Origin: Agrobacterium fabrum str. C58
Lineage (GTDB): Bacteria; Pseudomonadota; Alphaproteobacteria; Rhizobiales; Rhizobiaceae
DNA length: 64,000 nt
Reading direction: 5' to 3'
Assembly: GCF_000092025.1 (NCBI RefSeq)
Contig: NC_003063.2
Span: 1,307,501-1,371,500 of the forward strand
Shown: positions 47,561-56,135 of the stretch, piece by piece
Layout: each line of letters begins with the position of its first letter
How positions within the stretch are numbered: the stretch's first letter is position 1
The notes under the pieces: model-generated
Seen by the model: only the letters and a program-made list of their open reading frames with translations
Told to the model about the DNA's origin: nothing
Databases searched by the model: none
Made by a program: the position numbers and the translations under genes

Positions 47561-47596
47561 CAAAGAAGTGTCTGATACCAAAAAAAGGGGAATGAC

Positions 47597-48904
47597 GTGA
47601 CACTGGACCTCTCCAAATTTGCTGCCGAAAAGGGCATCAAATATTTCATGATCAGCTATACCGATCTCTTCGGCGGCCAGCGCGCCAAGCTGGTGCCGGC
47701 GGAAGCGATCGCCGATATGCAGAAAGGCGGCGCGGGTTTTGCCGGTTTCGCCACATGGTTCGATCTGACGCCTGCCCATCCCGATCTTTTCGCCGTGCCG
47801 GACGCCTCCTCGGTCATCCAGCTTCCGTGGAAAAAGGACGTCGCCTGGGTGGCAGCCGATTGCGTCATGGAAGACCAGCCGGTGGAGCAGGCACCGCGCG
47901 TGATGCTGAAAAAACTCATCGCGGAAGCGGCGGGCGAGGGGCTCAGGGTCAAGACAGGCGTCGAGCCGGAATTTTTCCTGATTTCGCCTGACGGTGCGAA
48001 AATCTCCGACGAATACGACACGGCGGAAAAGCCCTGCTACGACCAGCAGGCGGTGATGCGCCGTTATGACGTTATCGCCGAGATTTGCGACTACATGCTG
48101 GAGCTGGGTTGGAAGCCCTACCAGAACGACCATGAGGATGCGAATGGCCAGTTCGAGATGAACTGGGAATATGACGATGCGCTCCAGACTGCCGACAAAC
48201 ATTCCTTCTTCAAGTTCATGGTCAAATCCGTCGCCGAAAAGCACGGGCTGCGCGCCACCTTCATGCCGAAGCCGTTCAAGGGGCTGACCGGCAACGGCTG
48301 CCATGCGCATATCTCGGTCTGGGATATGGACGGCAAGGTCAACGCCTTCGCCGACAAGGAAATGCCCTTCGGCCTCTCGGCTAAAGGCAAGACCTTTTTG
48401 GGTGGCATCATGAAACACGCTTCAGCGCTCGCGGCGGTTACCAATCCGACGGTCAATTCCTACAAGCGCATCAACGCGCCGCGCACCATTTCCGGCGCGA
48501 CCTGGGCGCCGAACACGGTGACCTGGACCGGCAATAACCGCACCCATATGGTGCGTGTGCCGGGTCCGGGGCGTTTCGAACTGCGCCTGCCGGATGGTGC
48601 GGTGAACCCCTATCTGCTGCAGGCCATCATCATCGCCGCCGGTCTCTCCGGCGTTCGCTCCAAGGCCGATCCCGGCCCGCACTACGATATCGACATGTAT
48701 CGTGAAGGCCATACCGTCACGGATGCACCGAAGTTGCCGCTCAATCTTCTCGATGCGCTGCGCGAATATGAGAAGGATGCGGAGTTGCAGCAGGCGCTCG
48801 GCATGGAATTCTCGAAGGCCTATCTCAAGCTCAAGCAGGGGGAGTGGAACAGCTATTGCGCACAGTTCACCGCCTGGGAGCACCAGACCACGCTCGACGT
48901 CTGA
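47597..48904 (+). CDS. gmaS: Gamma-glutamylmethylamide synthetase (glutamine synthetase family, GlnT-like)
   Basis: 435-residue glutamine-synthetase-fold enzyme of the GSIII/GlnT-like branch. Metal and substrate motifs are visible: GVEPEFFL (glutamates for metal), GNGCHAHIS (ATP/glutamate binding) and GRFELRLPD. The adenylylation tyrosine of GSI is absent. In the N-methylglutamate route it joins glutamate and methylamine with ATP. Placement straight after mgsABC supports this over ordinary ammonia assimilation. The start is a GTG with AAGGGGAA upstream. Confidence 0.88.
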   Translation: MTLDLSKFAAEKGIKYFMISYTDLFGGQRAKLVPAEAIADMQKGGAGFAGFATWFDLTPAHPDLFAVPDASSVIQLPWKKDVAWVAADCVMEDQPVEQAPRVMLKKLIAEAAGEGLRVKTGVEPEFFLISPDGAKISDEYDTAEKPCYDQQAVMRRYDVIAEICDYMLELGWKPYQNDHEDANGQFEMNWEYDDALQTADKHSFFKFMVKSVAEKHGLRATFMPKPFKGLTGNGCHAHISVWDMDGKVNAFADKEMPFGLSAKGKTFLGGIMKHASALAAVTNPTVNSYKRINAPRTISGATWAPNTVTWTGNNRTHMVRVPGPGRFELRLPDGAVNPYLLQAIIIAAGLSGVRSKADPGPHYDIDMYREGHTVTDAPKLPLNLLDALREYEKDAELQQALGMEFSKAYLKLKQGEWNSYCAQFTAWEHQTTLDV

Positions 48905-48936
48905 GCCCGGTTTTCCCCGCCGCCCTTGCGGCTTTT

Positions 48937-48965
48937 CCCGCGCGCGTCAAACCGCGCGGGTTTTT
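48937..48965 (+). terminator. Terminator after gmaS
   Basis: Eight-base GC stem CCCGCGCG/CGCGCGGG with an eight-base loop followed by five T. It lies between gmaS and purU, 28 bases before purU. Confidence 0.8.
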
Positions 48966-48992
48966 CCCATATCGATGACAGAGAGGCGCCAG

Positions 48993-49877
48993 ATGACGAA
49001 TTTCGTCCTCACCGTAACATGCAAATCCACCCGTGGCATCGTCGCGGCCCTTTCAGGCCTTCTGGCGGAGAAGGGCTGTAACATCGTCGACAGTTCGCAG
49101 TTCGATGATCTCGGCACCGGTCGCTTTTTCATGCGGGTGGGTTTCATCTCCGAGGAAGGCGCGACGCGGGAGGCGCTGATGGCGGGGCTCGCGCCGATTT
49201 CAAAGACATTCGGCATGGAGGTGGCGCTGCATGATCAGGCTGAGCGGATGAAGGTTCTGCTGATGGTGTCGCGTTTCGGTCATTGCCTTAATGACCTGCT
49301 TTACCGCTGGCGTATCGGGGCCTTGCCGATCGATATTGTCGGCGTCGTCTCCAACCACTTCGATTACCAGAAGGTCGTCGTCAATCACGATATTCCCTTT
49401 CACCACATTCCGGTGACGAAGGAGAACAAGCCGCAGGCCGAAGCCCGGATCATGGAGATCGCTGAAAGCACCGGCACGGAGCTTGTCGTTCTGGCGCGCT
49501 ACATGCAGGTGCTTTCCGACAGGATGTGCGAGGCGATGTCTGGCAAGATCATCAATATCCACCACTCCTTCCTGCCGTCCTTCAAGGGCGCCAACCCCTA
49601 CAAACAGGCCTATCAGCGCGGCGTGAAGCTGATTGGTGCGACGGCGCATTATGTCACGGCCGATCTGGATGAAGGGCCGATCATCGAGCAGGATATCGTT
49701 CGCATCACCCATGCCCAGTCGGCCGAGGATTATGTCTCGCTTGGCCGTGACGTGGAGGCGCAGGTGCTGGCGCGTGCCATCCACGCCCATATTCATCGGC
49801 GCGTCTTTTTGAACGGCAGCCGAACGGTGGTGTTTCCACCCAGTCCCGGTTCCTATGCATCGGAAAGGATGGGATGA
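48993..49877 (+). CDS. purU: Formyltetrahydrofolate deformylase (PurU)
   Basis: 294-residue enzyme with an N-terminal ACT domain (about residues 1-80) and a C-terminal formyltransferase fold. The catalytic Asn/His (KIINIHHSFLPSF) and Asp (ATAHYVTADLDEGPII) motifs are intact. It hydrolyses 10-formyl-tetrahydrofolate to formate and THF. Next to a folate-using amine oxidase it would recycle the C1 unit released from the N-methyl group. The start lies after GAGAGGCG; the 97-residue extension of the frame overlaps gmaS and is rejected. Confidence 0.93.
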   Translation: MTNFVLTVTCKSTRGIVAALSGLLAEKGCNIVDSSQFDDLGTGRFFMRVGFISEEGATREALMAGLAPISKTFGMEVALHDQAERMKVLLMVSRFGHCLNDLLYRWRIGALPIDIVGVVSNHFDYQKVVVNHDIPFHHIPVTKENKPQAEARIMEIAESTGTELVVLARYMQVLSDRMCEAMSGKIINIHHSFLPSFKGANPYKQAYQRGVKLIGATAHYVTADLDEGPIIEQDIVRITHAQSAEDYVSLGRDVEAQVLARAIHAHIHRRVFLNGSRTVVFPPSPGSYASERMG

Positions 49878-49949
49878 GGTGTTTCGGTCTGGTCAGACCG
49901 CCCGCCGCGCCTTGGCTGTTGCCATGAAGATGATGCGCGGCTAAATAAG

Positions 49950-49961
49950 TTGGTACGCCAT
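49950..49961. promoter_or_regulatory. Candidate GntR operator 1 (before regulator)
   Basis: TTGGTACGCCAT, matching the other two sites ATGGTATGCCAT and ATGGCATACCAT at nine of twelve positions (in the best orientation). It lies 70 bases before the GntR-type gene, which suggests self-control. Confidence 0.6.
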
Positions 49962-50031
49962 AATATAAAGAGCCAGAACCTGCTTCGGCGTGCGGCGAGC
50001 GCAGGCGGGATGTGCCAAACGAGGTGATACC

Positions 50032-50727
50032 ATGACCGGTGCTTTGCAGGGAACTGCCATTCGCGTTGAGCGTCCGACGAAGACGCTGAGGGAACTCGCG
50101 CTCGACAAGGTGCGGGATGCGATCGTGAATGGTTATTTCCGCCCGGGCGACCGTCTGGTTGAGCGCGAACTTTGCGCCCAACTCGGTGTTTCCCGCACCA
50201 TCGTGCGAGAAGTCCTGCGGCATCTGGAATCCGAAGGGCTGGTGGCGAACCTGCCGAATAAAGGCCCGATGGTTGCGCTGCTCGATCTCGACGAGGCCAA
50301 GCAGATTTATGAAATCCGTGGTGCGCTGGAAGGAATGGCGGCGCGTCTTTGCGCCGAACGCCGCGATCCTGCCATTGTCGAGGCCCTGGAGGTTTCGCTC
50401 AGGCGCATCCGCGAAAGTTATGTCGCCAAGGATATGCCGGGCGTGCTCACGCATACCTCGTCCTTCTACCAGACGCTGTTCAGCAAGATCGACCGGCATG
50501 TCGCCTGGGGCGTCGTCAATTTGCTGACGGTGCGGATCAACCATCTGCGCTCCATGACGATCAAGACGAAAAGCCGCGATACCGACGGTCCGGCGCAGAT
50601 GGAGAAGATCGTCGATGCCATCCGCAAGGGGGACGGTGACGCCGCTTACAAAGCCGCGCTCGATCATGTGACCAGCGCCTGTGCCATTGCCGAAGCCGTC
50701 CTGACGGCGCAAAAAACCGCCGACTGA
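50032..50727 (+). CDS. GntR-family (FCD subfamily) transcriptional regulator
   Basis: 231-residue regulator. The N-terminal winged helix (about residues 15-80) has GDRLVERELCAQLGVSRTIV and RHLESEGLV, and the C-terminal helical FCD domain covers about 92-220. A GAGGTGATACC ribosome site fixes the ATG at 50032; the frame's 14-residue extension is rejected. It sits at the left edge of the oxygenase cluster. Palindromes of the same sequence lie before its own gene, before the importer at 50911 and before the operon at 54676, so it is the likely regulator of the whole cluster. FCD proteins normally bind small carboxylates or amine-containing acids. Confidence 0.9.
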   Translation: MTGALQGTAIRVERPTKTLRELALDKVRDAIVNGYFRPGDRLVERELCAQLGVSRTIVREVLRHLESEGLVANLPNKGPMVALLDLDEAKQIYEIRGALEGMAARLCAERRDPAIVEALEVSLRRIRESYVAKDMPGVLTHTSSFYQTLFSKIDRHVAWGVVNLLTVRINHLRSMTIKTKSRDTDGPAQMEKIVDAIRKGDGDAAYKAALDHVTSACAIAEAVLTAQKTAD

Positions 50728-50758
50728 CGGATTTTTCGGCTGAAATCGATCCATTCTT

Positions 50759-50781
50759 GTGGCTCCCCTGCCGGGAGCCGC
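50759..50781 (+). terminator. Hairpin after the GntR gene
   Basis: GGCTCCC/GGGAGCC with a five-base loop, one G.T and one further pair outside, followed by a moderately T-rich stretch. Probable end of the regulator transcript. Confidence 0.55.
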
Positions 50782-50869
50782 ATAGGTGTTCTTATTTACT
50801 TTATCGTTGTTTTTCAATAATTTAGAAAAATAATTAGCCGCTTCTTGACAGGGTAAACCGTTTGGTGTG

Positions 50870-50881
50870 ATGGTATGCCAT
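50870..50881. promoter_or_regulatory. Candidate GntR operator 2 (before importer operon)
   Basis: ATGGTATGCCAT with symmetric ATGG/CCAT arms. A TTGACA -35 box lies at 50845-50850, so a protein bound here would cover the -10 region and start of transcription. The binding-protein gene begins 30 bases downstream. Confidence 0.65.
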
Positions 50882-50910
50882 AATCAATAATATAAAGAGC
50901 GGAGCTTAAT

Positions 50911-51771
50911 ATGAACTGGAATCCGATTTCCCGGAAACGCATAGCCGTGCGCGCCAAAACCCTCCTGGCCGGTGCCGCAGTCACTCTTTTCGCCGGTGCC
51001 GCCGTCGCGCAGGATTGCACGCCGAAAATATCCGACGACCATCTCATCAAGCCCGGTCATCTCGTCATGGCCACCAGCCCGACCCTGCCGCCAATGGCCT
51101 ATGCCGATCAGCAGGGTGTCCTGAAAGGTCTTCGTATTGAACTCGGTTATGAGATTGCCAAACGTCTGTGCCTGAAGCCGGAATATATCAGCACCGAATA
51201 TGCCACCATGGTGCCGGGTCTGCAGGGCGGGCGTTGGGACATGATCAATGCCGGCCTGTTCGTGACGGCGGAGCGGCGCAAGATCCTGTTCATGATCCCC
51301 TATGAAAATCTCGCCATCAGCATTTCCACAGCCGTCGGGGCTTCCGATCCCATCACCAAGATCGACGATCTCGCCGGAAAGGCCGTCAGCACCGACATCG
51401 GCGGTTACGCCGAGCGCAAGATCAAGGAACTGAACGAGGACTTCAAGAAGCGCGGTCTCGCGCCGATGACCATCAACCTGTTCGACAATTATGCGACCGT
51501 CTATCAGGCGCTGCGCGCTGGCCAGGTGCAGGCGGCCGTTTCCATCGACCCCGTTGCCAAGCAATATCAGGATCGCGGTGAATTCACCCATGCGCTTTCT
51601 GGCATGTATCCCACGCCCGGTTCGCTCTCCTTCGGCAGCAAGGACGTGGCCGACGCCGTCTCCGCCGCCCTGAAGGAGATGAGGGCCGATGGTTCTCTCG
51701 AAAAGCTGATGGGCGGCTACGGTGTCAGCATGGCGCCCGGCGACCTCGCCGTTCTCGGCCCGGAAGGCTGA
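50911..51771 (+). CDS. Polar-amino-acid-type ABC transporter substrate-binding protein
   Basis: 286-residue periplasmic binding protein of family 3 (amino acid, opine or amine binders). Signal peptide with cleavage after AVA near residue 33. The family motif GLRIELGYEIAKRL and the LQGGRWDMINAG segment are clear. GGAG lies nine bases before the ATG. It is followed by a single permease and an ATPase, making a compact importer with only one permease gene. Context with an oxygenase pathway suggests a small nitrogen-containing acid as ligand. Confidence 0.88.
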   Translation: MNWNPISRKRIAVRAKTLLAGAAVTLFAGAAVAQDCTPKISDDHLIKPGHLVMATSPTLPPMAYADQQGVLKGLRIELGYEIAKRLCLKPEYISTEYATMVPGLQGGRWDMINAGLFVTAERRKILFMIPYENLAISISTAVGASDPITKIDDLAGKAVSTDIGGYAERKIKELNEDFKKRGLAPMTINLFDNYATVYQALRAGQVQAAVSIDPVAKQYQDRGEFTHALSGMYPTPGSLSFGSKDVADAVSAALKEMRADGSLEKLMGGYGVSMAPGDLAVLGPEG

Positions 51772-51848
51772 ATTCCACCCATCTTGAACTGTCATCGTGG
51801 CGGGGAAAGCTCCCGCCGCGACCGTTCCCGCATGAATTGGAGAAAGAC

Positions 51849-52538
51849 GTGAAGGGTTGGAACTGGGAAGGTTTCTTCGAATATCTGACGAATTATTATC
51901 TGTTCGAGGGCGCGCTGGTGACGCTCGGTCTCACGGTGTTTGCCATGACGGCGGGTCTTGCGCTGGGTTTCGTCATTGCGGTCATGCGCATGTCTAAATA
52001 CCGGTTCTTGTCCGGTCCGGCCTATTTCTACACCTGGATCTTTCGCGGCACTCCGCTTCTGGTGCAGCTCATCATCATCTATACCGGCCTGCCGCAAATG
52101 GGCATCAAGCTGACGGTGCTGCAATCCACCCTTATCGGCCTGTCGCTCTGCGAAGCGGCCTATCTTTCTGAAATCGTCCGGGCGGGCATCGCCGCCGTGC
52201 CGAAGGGCCAGATCAATGCGGCGCGGGCCATCGGCATGACCGAGGCGCAGGTGATGCGCTACATCGTTGCCCCGCAGGCCTTCCGCATCATCATCCCGCC
52301 GCTTGGCAACTCCGTGAACGGCGTTTTGAAGACGACATCGATCGCCTCGATCATTTCCATGGAGGAGCTTCTGCGCCGCACGCAGGTGCTCATTCAGGAA
52401 AAGTTCCTCGTGCTGGAGCTGTTCACCGTCGCGGCGCTTTATTATCTGGCCATGACGACCGCCTGGGAACTCATTCAGCGCCGTATCGAGAAGCGCTTCG
52501 GCAAGGCCTATGGTCCCATGTCGACTGACATACATTAA
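51849..52538 (+). CDS. Polar-amino-acid-type ABC transporter permease
   Basis: 229-residue permease of the HisM/GlnP type with about five membrane helices and the coupling loop [21 protein letters not shown]. The start is a GTG with GGAG upstream; the TTG 12 bases earlier is less likely. Only one permease is encoded, so it would act as a homodimer. The ATPase gene begins 11 bases later. Confidence 0.88.
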   Translation: MKGWNWEGFFEYLTNYYLFEGALVTLGLTVFAMTAGLALGFVIAVMRMSKYRFLSGPAYFYTWIFRGTPLLVQLIIIYTGLPQMGIKLTVLQSTLIGLSLCEAAYLSEIVRAGIAAVPKGQINAARAIGMTEAQVMRYIVAPQAFRIIIPPLGNSVNGVLKTTSIASIISMEELLRRTQVLIQEKFLVLELFTVAALYYLAMTTAWELIQRRIEKRFGKAYGPMSTDIH

Positions 52539-52549
52539 GGAGCGGTCCG

Positions 52550-53299
52550 ATGTCGCAAACAACCAGCATGATCGAACTGCAATCCGTCAATAAATGGTAC
52601 GGGCCGCATTTCCAGGTTCTGACCAATTGCAGCCTCAATGTCGCCAAGGGCGAAGTCGTCGTGATCTGCGGGCCCTCCGGCTCGGGCAAGTCGACGCTGA
52701 TCAAATGCGTCAATGCACTCGAGACGATCGGCAACGGCGTCATTACCGTCAATGGCGTGGAAGTGACCAACCCAAAGACCGATATGCCGAAACTGCGCTC
52801 CAGAGTGGGCATGGTATTTCAGCATTTCGAACTCTTCCCGCATATGACGATCCTCGAAAATCTCTGCATCGGGCAGGAGAAGGTTCTGGGCCGTACACCG
52901 GCGGAAGCGCTGGCCAAGGCCAATGCGCTGCTGGAGAGGGTGGGACTGACGGCGCATGCCAGAAAATATCCCGGCCAATTGTCGGGTGGGCAGCAGCAGC
53001 GCGTCGCCATTGCCCGCGCGCTGGCCATGGACCCGGTTGCGATGCTGTTCGACGAGCCGACATCGGCGCTCGATCCGGAAATGATCAACGAGGTCCTCGA
53101 CGTCATGGTCTCGCTCGCCCAGGAGGGCATGACGATGATGGTGGTGACGCATGAGATGGGGTTTGCCCGCAAGGTGGCGGACCGCATCGTCTTCATGGAT
53201 GGCGGCAAGATCGTCGAGATCGGTGAGGGCGACAGTTTCTTCACCGATCCGAAGACGGAAAGAGCCCGCTCGTTCCTGTCGAAAATCCTGGCCCACTAG
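52550..53299 (+). CDS. Polar-amino-acid-type ABC transporter ATPase
   Basis: 249-residue ATPase of the HisP/GlnQ type. Walker [10 protein letters not shown], signature LSGGQQQR, Walker B and D-loop [13 protein letters not shown], and switch histidine VTHEMGF are intact. GGAG lies eight bases before the ATG. It completes the importer at 50911-53299. Confidence 0.93.
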   Translation: MSQTTSMIELQSVNKWYGPHFQVLTNCSLNVAKGEVVVICGPSGSGKSTLIKCVNALETIGNGVITVNGVEVTNPKTDMPKLRSRVGMVFQHFELFPHMTILENLCIGQEKVLGRTPAEALAKANALLERVGLTAHARKYPGQLSGGQQQRVAIARALAMDPVAMLFDEPTSALDPEMINEVLDVMVSLAQEGMTMMVVTHEMGFARKVADRIVFMDGGKIVEIGEGDSFFTDPKTERARSFLSKILAH

Positions 53300-53379
53300 G
53301 CCCATGCATGCCGGAGCAGGGTCGTAAATCTGCTTCGGCCATTCCGAACAACGCAGAATGATAGTGGCGGAGAACCGCA

Positions 53380-54558
53380 ATGATAAACCGTGTCCTGATG
53401 CCCCGCGAAATGCTTATCGGCGGCGGCAGCCGATTTCGATTACCCGCCGTGGTAAAATCGCTTGGCGTCCATCGCCCCCTGCTGGTCTGCGATCCCGTAT
53501 TGCAGAAGCTCGGCCATGCCGATGCGCTTTTGCAGGCGCTGGCCGAGGAAGGCATCGAGGCCGCCGTGTTCTCGGACGTCGTGGAAGACCCGACGGATAT
53601 ATCCATCGCCACCCTGGTGAAACGCATTTCCGATGGCGGCCATGACAGTCTCGTCGCACTTGGTGGCGGCAGCGCCATGGATACGGCCAAGGCGGGCGCC
53701 ATCGTTGCAACGAGCGGGGAGGATTTGCGCGCCCTGAAAGTGCCGCGGATCGTGGATTTCGCCGTCATGCCGGTGATTGCCATTCCGACGACGGCCGGTA
53801 CCGGTTCGGAAGTGACCCGCGCCGCCGTCGTCACCGACACGGCTGCCAGCGAAAAAATGCTGATCCTCGGCACCGCCGCTTTGCCGGTCGCGGCCATCAT
53901 CGATTATGAGCTGACGCTGACATGTCCTTACCGTGTCACGGTCGATACCGGCATCGATGCGCTGACCCATGCGCTGGAAGCGCTGGTCAACCGCAATGGT
54001 AACGCCCATTCCGAGGCGCTGGCGCTTTCCGCCCTGAAGCTGATCGGCGCCAATCTTGAAAAAGTGGCTGATAACCCTGATGACCGGGATGCGCGTGAAG
54101 CGATGATGCTGGGCGCGACCCATGCCGGGCTTGCCGTCTCCAATACATCGACCGCACTGATCCATGGCCTCAGCCGTCCAGTCGGCGCGTTTTTCCATGT
54201 ACCGCATGGCATGTCGAATGCGATGGTGCTGCCGCTGGTCACGCAGTTTTCGCTGAATTCCGCTCTTCCGCATTATGCTGCGGCCGCGCGGGCGCTCGGC
54301 TCCGCCGCCGCGACAGATAGCGATCAGGTCTCCGGTGCGAAGCTGGTGGAGGCTTTCCTCGGCCTGAACAGGCGGTTGAAGGTGCCGACCCCACAAGAGT
54401 TCGGTATCGACAGGAGCCGCTATCTCGATCTTGTGCCGGAAATGGTGCGGCAGGGCCTTGCTTCGGGTACGCCGGCAAATAACCCCCGAGTGCCCACAGT
54501 TGCCGAAATGACGAGGCTATATGAACTCGCCTATGACGGAAGCATCGCGGAATTTTAA
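53380..54558 (+). CDS. Iron-containing alcohol dehydrogenase
   Basis: 392-residue group III (iron-dependent) alcohol dehydrogenase-fold enzyme. NAD-binding GGGSAMDTAKA and AGTGSE motifs are visible, and the four metal-ligand positions appear as Asp and His in DTGIDALTHALEA, and two His in IHGLSRPVGAFFHVPHG. It would interconvert an alcohol and an aldehyde or act as a maleylacetate-reductase-like enzyme. It lies between the importer and the oxygenase operon in the same direction. Possibly oxidises an alcohol produced by the pathway. Confidence 0.9.
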   Translation: MINRVLMPREMLIGGGSRFRLPAVVKSLGVHRPLLVCDPVLQKLGHADALLQALAEEGIEAAVFSDVVEDPTDISIATLVKRISDGGHDSLVALGGGSAMDTAKAGAIVATSGEDLRALKVPRIVDFAVMPVIAIPTTAGTGSEVTRAAVVTDTAASEKMLILGTAALPVAAIIDYELTLTCPYRVTVDTGIDALTHALEALVNRNGNAHSEALALSALKLIGANLEKVADNPDDRDAREAMMLGATHAGLAVSNTSTALIHGLSRPVGAFFHVPHGMSNAMVLPLVTQFSLNSALPHYAAAARALGSAAATDSDQVSGAKLVEAFLGLNRRLKVPTPQEFGIDRSRYLDLVPEMVRQGLASGTPANNPRVPTVAEMTRLYELAYDGSIAEF

Positions 54559-54634
54559 GTCATAAATATCTGTTAATGTTAATGATTTTCCACTTTCTGA
54601 CGAAAAATCATGCGGTACTTGACAGTCATATATT

Positions 54635-54646
54635 ATGGCATACCAT
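54635..54646. promoter_or_regulatory. Candidate GntR operator 3 (before oxygenase operon)
   Basis: ATGGCATACCAT, the reverse complement of operator 2 at all twelve positions. A TTGACA box lies at 54619-54624, ten bases upstream. The operon's first gene begins 30 bases after the site. Confidence 0.7.
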
Positions 54647-54675
54647 AAGACATCATATTTACGGAGAAAACGCCC

Positions 54676-55278
54676 ATGTCCATCCAGATCCGCAAGACCC
54701 TGCTGCAGGTCGAAACGACGTTGATTGAGGGAGGCAGGGCCGCCGCAACGCCTCTGAAGCTGTTCAGCGCGATTGCGGTGGTGAAAAATCCCTGGGCGGG
54801 AAAAGGCTTCGTGGAAAACCTCAAGCCGGAAATCCATGCCGGTGCGCCTGTGCTCGGGGAGCTGCTGACGAAGATGATCCTTGATGCCGTTGGCTCTGGC
54901 GAGGCCGTGGAGGCCTATGGCAAGGCGGCGGTTGTCGGGCTGGATGGCGAAATCGAACATGCCTCCGCGCTCATTCACACGCTGCGCTTCGGCAATCATT
55001 ATCGTCAGGCGGTGGGCGCCAAGTCTTACCTCGCCTTCTGCAATACCCGTGGTCCGGGCAATGCGCCGATCATGATCCCGCTGATGGACAAGAACGATGA
55101 AGGCCGCCGCTCGCATTATCTGACCATACAGACTTCCATTCCCGATGCCCCGGCTGCGGACGAGATCGTGGTCGCGCTCGGTGCTTCCGTCGGCGGCCGG
55201 CCCCATCACCGTATTGGCGACCGTTACCAGGATCTGCAGGATCTCGGTCAGGACGTCGCCAATCCGGCCGGCGTTTGA
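54676..55278 (+). CDS. PF06684-type 'amino acid synthesis' family protein
   Basis: 200-residue protein of the AA_synth family (PF06684), for which no reaction is firmly known to me. Conserved blocks visible: VVKNPWAGKGFVENLKPEI, VEAYGKAAVVGLDGEIEHASALIHTL (in parts) and GGRPHHRIGDRY. No signal peptide or membrane segment. GGAG lies nine bases before the ATG. As the first gene of the GntR-controlled oxygenase operon it probably works on a substrate or intermediate of that pathway. Its name comes from the family, not from evidence of amino acid biosynthesis. Confidence 0.8.
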   Translation: MSIQIRKTLLQVETTLIEGGRAAATPLKLFSAIAVVKNPWAGKGFVENLKPEIHAGAPVLGELLTKMILDAVGSGEAVEAYGKAAVVGLDGEIEHASALIHTLRFGNHYRQAVGAKSYLAFCNTRGPGNAPIMIPLMDKNDEGRRSHYLTIQTSIPDAPAADEIVVALGASVGGRPHHRIGDRYQDLQDLGQDVANPAGV

Positions 55279-55289
55279 GGGTGACGTCA

Positions 55290-56135
55290 ATGCAGGAGGC
55301 CGCCACCACGTCACGGGTCAATGTTGCAAAGGCAGGTGCTGCCGCGCTCCCTCGCAAGATGACCGAGGGTGGGGCGGCTTATTTCGAAGCCGGTGCCGGA
55401 GAAGAGCTGATCCTCATCCACGGCGTCGGCATGCGGCTTGAAGCCTGGGAGCCGCAGATCGACGTCTTTTCCCGCACGCACCGTGTCATCGCGGTCGATA
55501 TGCCGGGTCATGGCGGCAGCGAACGGTTGCCTGCGGGCAGTACGCTTACGGATTTTGTCGGCTGGTTCGGCCGTTTTCTGGACGATATGCGGATCAACCG
55601 CGCCAATGTCGCCGGCCATTCCATGGGGGCGCTGATTTCCGGCGGTGCCGCTGCGACCTTCAGCGATCGTGTCGCGCGCGTTGGTTACCTGAACGGTGTC
55701 TATCGCCGTGATCCCGCGGCGAAGGCGGCGGTGCTTGCACGGGCTGCGGCCATCCGCACCGAAGGCGTGGACAAGCAAGGACCGCTGCTGCGCTGGTTCG
55801 GTGATGACGCCAAGAGCCAGCATGCGCGGGAACTGACACGCGGCTGGCTGGAAATGGTCGATCCGGAAGGTTACGCGGTTGCCTACACCGCCTTTGCGGG
55901 CGGAGATGAGATTTATGCGGACCGTTGGCCGTCTGTCACCTGCCCGGCGCTGTTTCTGACCGGTTCTGACGATCCGAATTCGACGCCGCTGATGGCCGAG
56001 CAGATGGCGGGGATCACGCCGCGCGGTTACGCTCGTATCGTCGAGGCGCACCGGCATATGGTCAATCTGACCGCACCTGAAACTGTCAATGCATTGATGG
56101 CCGAATGGCTGGCTATTGAGGAGGAGCCGCAATGA
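55290..56135 (+). CDS. Alpha/beta hydrolase
   Basis: 281-residue alpha/beta-fold hydrolase. Nucleophile elbow GHSMGA with Ser111, oxyanion HGVG (44-47), acid residue probably in GSDDPNSTP and catalytic histidine in VEAHRHMVNL. The ATG at 55290 has GAGGGT upstream; the TTG 15 bases earlier overlaps the previous gene's stop. Its stop overlaps the next start by four bases. In the oxygenase operon it likely hydrolyses an ester, amide or enamine product, comparable with the role of RutD in the pyrimidine pathway. Confidence 0.88.
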   Translation: MQEAATTSRVNVAKAGAAALPRKMTEGGAAYFEAGAGEELILIHGVGMRLEAWEPQIDVFSRTHRVIAVDMPGHGGSERLPAGSTLTDFVGWFGRFLDDMRINRANVAGHSMGALISGGAAATFSDRVARVGYLNGVYRRDPAAKAAVLARAAAIRTEGVDKQGPLLRWFGDDAKSQHARELTRGWLEMVDPEGYAVAYTAFAGGDEIYADRWPSVTCPALFLTGSDDPNSTPLMAEQMAGITPRGYARIVEAHRHMVNLTAPETVNALMAEWLAIEEEPQ

